Source: Fluviicola sp. (GTDB lineage: Bacteria > Bacteroidota > Bacteroidia > Flavobacteriales_D > Crocinitomicaceae). From it: 64,000 bases of DNA. Made by a program: the position numbers and the translations under genes. The notes beneath the pieces were generated by a model that was not told the origin of the DNA, made no database searches, and saw nothing but the letters and a program-made list of their open reading frames with translations. Numbering within the stretch: position 1 is the stretch's first letter; every line of letters begins with the position of its first letter. Where the stretch lies: the NCBI GenBank assembly GCA_002734065.2, contig NVXU02000012.1, positions 1 to 64,000 of the forward strand, in the 5' to 3' direction. Below, piece after piece: positions 61,941 through 64,000 of the stretch.

Positions 61941-62168
61941 TCAAATCACCTTCACTTTAATAATTTTAACAGGACAAGCATCTGCAGCTCTTTTATTGCT
62001 GTCAAAAACTTCATAGTCAAGGCGCAAGGTGTAGAAACCTTTCTTGTTTTCAGCTCCAATGAGAGTTGCTTTACCATCTTTCTTGGACATTCTCCATTGG
62101 TCAAAGGCAAGTTCGACGCAATAATTGCACCCAATACATTTTTCTCGCTGCTGCGTGATGACAACCAT
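61941..62168 (-). CDS. Single-cluster ferredoxin
   Basis: A 75-residue protein with one [4Fe-4S]-type site: Cys11, Cys14 and Cys17 (KCIGCNYCVE) and Cys65-Pro (ADACPVKIIKV). The fourth Cys is 48 residues away, as in Fd-type monocluster ferredoxins; a second cluster is absent. It overlaps the stop of the U32 gene by one base (TAATG), so the two are translationally coupled and it is likely the partner of the U32 protein, which itself has an Fe-S cluster. A role as electron donor in tRNA hydroxylation is inference. Confidence 0.85.
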   Translation of the reverse strand: MVVITQQREKCIGCNYCVELAFDQWRMSKKDGKATLIGAENKKGFYTLRLDYEVFDSNKRAADACPVKIIKVKVI

Positions 62169-63424
62169 TAGTCTGTTACTTCTTCTGCCGGAACAACCTT
62201 GTAAAGCTTGTCTGACGCTCTGATCATTTTATCTACTTGAAAAGTAACCTCACTTCCTCGTGGAGCAATCTCTGCCGCAACATCATCAACGCGCATAGAA
62301 CTGATCGTTGTTTCTATCACTCCCGTTGTAGGTCCTGTTATTAGAATATTGTCTCCGACTTTTAGTTGCTGCGCTTCAATTTTGAACTGACCAATTTTTG
62401 CCTTGGAGTAGTAGTGCATTCCTTTTCCTAAGAATACTTTTTTAACGGTTGCTTTGGAACCAGAACTGTCCGTCCATTCTCCCAATTCTTGACCTAAGAA
62501 ATAACCTCCCCAAAAACCTCGATTGTAAACCGTTTCTAAGCGAGACATCCAGTCTTTAACCTTCTCTTTAGAGTAAGTTTCGTCATTGAAGGCGTCTATT
62601 GCTTCTCTGTAACATTTGATAGTGGTTGCCACATATTCTGGTGCTCTTCCACGTCCTTCTATCTTCAAAACGGAGATTCCAGTGTCGATAATTTGATCTA
62701 AGAAATCAATGGTGCACAAATCTTTGGGCGACATGATGTACTCGTTGTCAATTTCCAATTCATGGCCGTCTTCTAAATCAATAACTTTGTATTTTCTTCT
62801 GCAATTCTGCACGCAAGCTCCTCTGTTGGCAGAAGAATTATTGGTATGAAGACTTAAATAGCATTTTCCAGAGACCGCCATGCACAAAGCACCGTGACCA
62901 AATACTTCAATTTTTACAAGTTCGCCATTTGGACCTCGAACATCTTCTTTTACAACGTCATCGCAGATCTCTTTCACTTGTCTCAGGCTTAATTCTCGAG
63001 AAAGAACCATCACATTGGCAAAAAGAGCATAAAACTTGACGGTTTCTATGTTGGTAACGTTAAGTTGCGTCGAAATGTGAACATCAACCCCTTTAGACTT
63101 TGCATAACCAATAACGGCTTGGTCAGAAGCAATAATTGCTGTAATACCGGCCTCTTTTACTCGATTTACAACTGTCTTAATCAGAGATAAGTCGTGGTTG
63201 TAAATAATTGCATTAAGCGTTAAGTAGGATTTTGCCCCTCGTTCTTTGCACTTCTCAGCAATCTCTTCCAGGTCGCCAAGAGTGAAATTCATAGTCGCTC
63301 TTGCGCGCATATTTAATTGGTCAACTCCAAAATATACGGAATCTGCTCCACTGTCTAAGGCTGCTTGCATGGCATCGAAACCACCTGCTGGCGCCATTAA
63401 TTCTATGTTCTTTATTTTTCTCAC
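62168..63424 (-). CDS. trhP: U32-family protein, TrhP-type tRNA uridine-34 hydroxylase
   Basis: A 418-residue protein of the peptidase U32 family. The TIM-barrel N-terminal part starts IELMAPAGGFDAMQAALDSGADSVYFGVDQLNMRAR-like (ELMAPAG and YFGVDQLNMRARA are family motifs). Four Cys that bind a [4Fe-4S] cluster are at 181, 188, 204 and 208 (HGALCMAVSGKC, GACVQNCRR). In E. coli, TrhP (YegQ) makes 5-hydroxyuridine at tRNA wobble position 34 by a prephenate-dependent route; other U32 members act on rRNA (RlhA) or collagen-like substrates, so the assignment rests on size and context. TrhO is encoded next door on the same strand. Confidence 0.8.
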   Translation of the reverse strand: MRKIKNIELMAPAGGFDAMQAALDSGADSVYFGVDQLNMRARATMNFTLGDLEEIAEKCKERGAKSYLTLNAIIYNHDLSLIKTVVNRVKEAGITAIIASDQAVIGYAKSKGVDVHISTQLNVTNIETVKFYALFANVMVLSRELSLRQVKEICDDVVKEDVRGPNGELVKIEVFGHGALCMAVSGKCYLSLHTNNSSANRGACVQNCRRKYKVIDLEDGHELEIDNEYIMSPKDLCTIDFLDQIIDTGISVLKIEGRGRAPEYVATTIKCYREAIDAFNDETYSKEKVKDWMSRLETVYNRGFWGGYFLGQELGEWTDSSGSKATVKKVFLGKGMHYYSKAKIGQFKIEAQQLKVGDNILITGPTTGVIETTISSMRVDDVAAEIAPRGSEVTFQVDKMIRASDKLYKVVPAEEVTD

Positions 63425-63460
63425 AGTATAAAGAAATTTAATTCTTGATTAGAATCATTA

Positions 63461-64000
63461 CTATTTTTTAAACTTCAAGGCCTCAGATCTACCTTTCTTA
63501 AATATTTTATTGCTAAGCTCTTTTCCTTTTCTCATCTCTTTTTGGACTTCGAAAGGGAGTGCATTGATTTCTTGGCATTCCTCAGTGCAACAAGTGTTCA
63601 TTCTTTCTTGACAAGTTGGACATTGGATAAACAAAAGATGACAAGCCTCGTTTGCGCAATTTACATGGTCATCACTTGGTTCTCCACATTGGTGACAAAC
63701 AGAAATGACATCTTCTGAAACTCTTTCGCTTCGTCTGTGGTCAAAAACAAAGTTTTTTCCTTTGAATTTATTCTCAAGATTTTGTTCTTTGACTTGCCTC
63801 ACGTACTCAATGATTCCACCCTCTAATTGGAATACATTTTTGAACCCTTTGTGTTTGTAATAGGCGCTTGCTTTCTCGCAACGAATACCGCCAGTGCAAT
63901 ACATCACTAAATTCTTGTCCTCTTTGTGTTCTTTTAAATCATTCTCAATAATGTCCAAAGAATCTCTAAATGTATCGACATCTGGTGTCACAGCACCATC
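63461..64000 (-). CDS. trhO: Oxygen-dependent tRNA uridine-34 hydroxylase TrhO (3' part only)
   Basis: The frame is open to the right edge (DGAVTPDVDTF at 64000), so the N-terminal part lies outside the window. What remains is the rhodanese domain with the active-site loop MYCTGGIRCEKASAYYKHKG (catalytic Cys in CTGGIRC) and GGIIEYVRQVKEQ. The TrhO C-terminal domain follows, with paired Cys motifs (CHQCGEP, CANEACHLLFIQCPTC). In E. coli, TrhO (YceA) converts U34 to ho5U with O2. The U32/ferredoxin genes follow 36 bp downstream, so all three are probably one operon. Confidence 0.92.
   Translation of the reverse strand, partial: DGAVTPDVDTFRDSLDIIENDLKEHKEDKNLVMYCTGGIRCEKASAYYKHKGFKNVFQLEGGIIEYVRQVKEQNLENKFKGKNFVFDHRRSERVSEDVISVCHQCGEPSDDHVNCANEACHLLFIQCPTCQERMNTCCTEECQEINALPFEVQKEMRKGKELSNKIFKKGRSEALKFKK

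Overview
The window is AT-rich chromosomal DNA from a member of the Bacteroidota, most likely order Flavobacteriales. The evidence is a gliding-motility type C-terminal domain at the left edge, a PorT-like type IX secretion (T9SS) protein, a large T9SS type A cargo protein, a GWxTD protein, a YfhO-family protein, a CarB that ends where the allosteric domain would begin, and repeated matches to the Bacteroidota promoter (TTG/TTTG, about 19 bp, TAnnTTTG). Assignment below order level is inference. No rRNA, CRISPR array, integrase or transposase gene was seen.

Layout. 1-7900: the end of a T9SS cargo gene, then a tight run of aminotransferase, heptose-7-phosphate kinase, TrkH potassium channel, UbiE/MenG, PorT and an FAD-dependent dehydrogenase, mostly joined by 1-bp TAATG overlaps or 1-bp gaps. 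7974-12290: a 1263-residue repeat-containing T9SS protein, followed by a broken second copy of the 3' end of the FAD dehydrogenase gene. 12412-19590 (minus): two envelope proteins, ribosomal protein S1, a TPR protein and GyrA. 19835-30472: ClpC, MurQ with a phosphoribosyltransferase, CarB, a small membrane protein and YfhO. 30474-35718: a surface-glycan locus (GT56 glycosyltransferase, Wzx-type flippase, methyltransferase, and convergent sugar acyltransferase and aminotransferase). 35834-39741: DUF1573 lipoprotein, S41 protease, NlpC/P60 hydrolase and a membrane protein. 39776-41253: a 1.4-kb accessory insert (ORF6N protein plus an orphan) bounded by 41-bp direct repeats that are copies of the clpB terminator. 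41273-53397: ClpB, glucosaminidase/LysM protein, an alpha-helical protein, ProS, two identical tRNA-Glu genes, S20, a porin-like protein, a lipoprotein and FabG. 53389-61391: a lipoprotein / secreted protein / ABC transporter operon, HemB, a GT2 glycosyltransferase and the GWxTD protein. 61585-64000: tRNA-Ser with a downstream repeat array, then ferredoxin, a U32 protein (TrhP type) and TrhO (cut by the window edge).

How genes connect. PorT and the two cargo proteins belong to the type IX secretion system. The glycan locus has two enzymes suited to making an N-acylated 4-amino-sugar, plus a GT56 transferase and a flippase. The last three genes group the two known routes to 5-hydroxyuridine at tRNA position 34 with a possible electron carrier. 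Most of the window is ordinary core genome. The parts most worth a second look are the clpB-terminator insert with its four-copy repeat family, the duplicated dehydrogenase fragment, the TrhP/ferredoxin/TrhO cluster and the three-gene ABC transporter operon.
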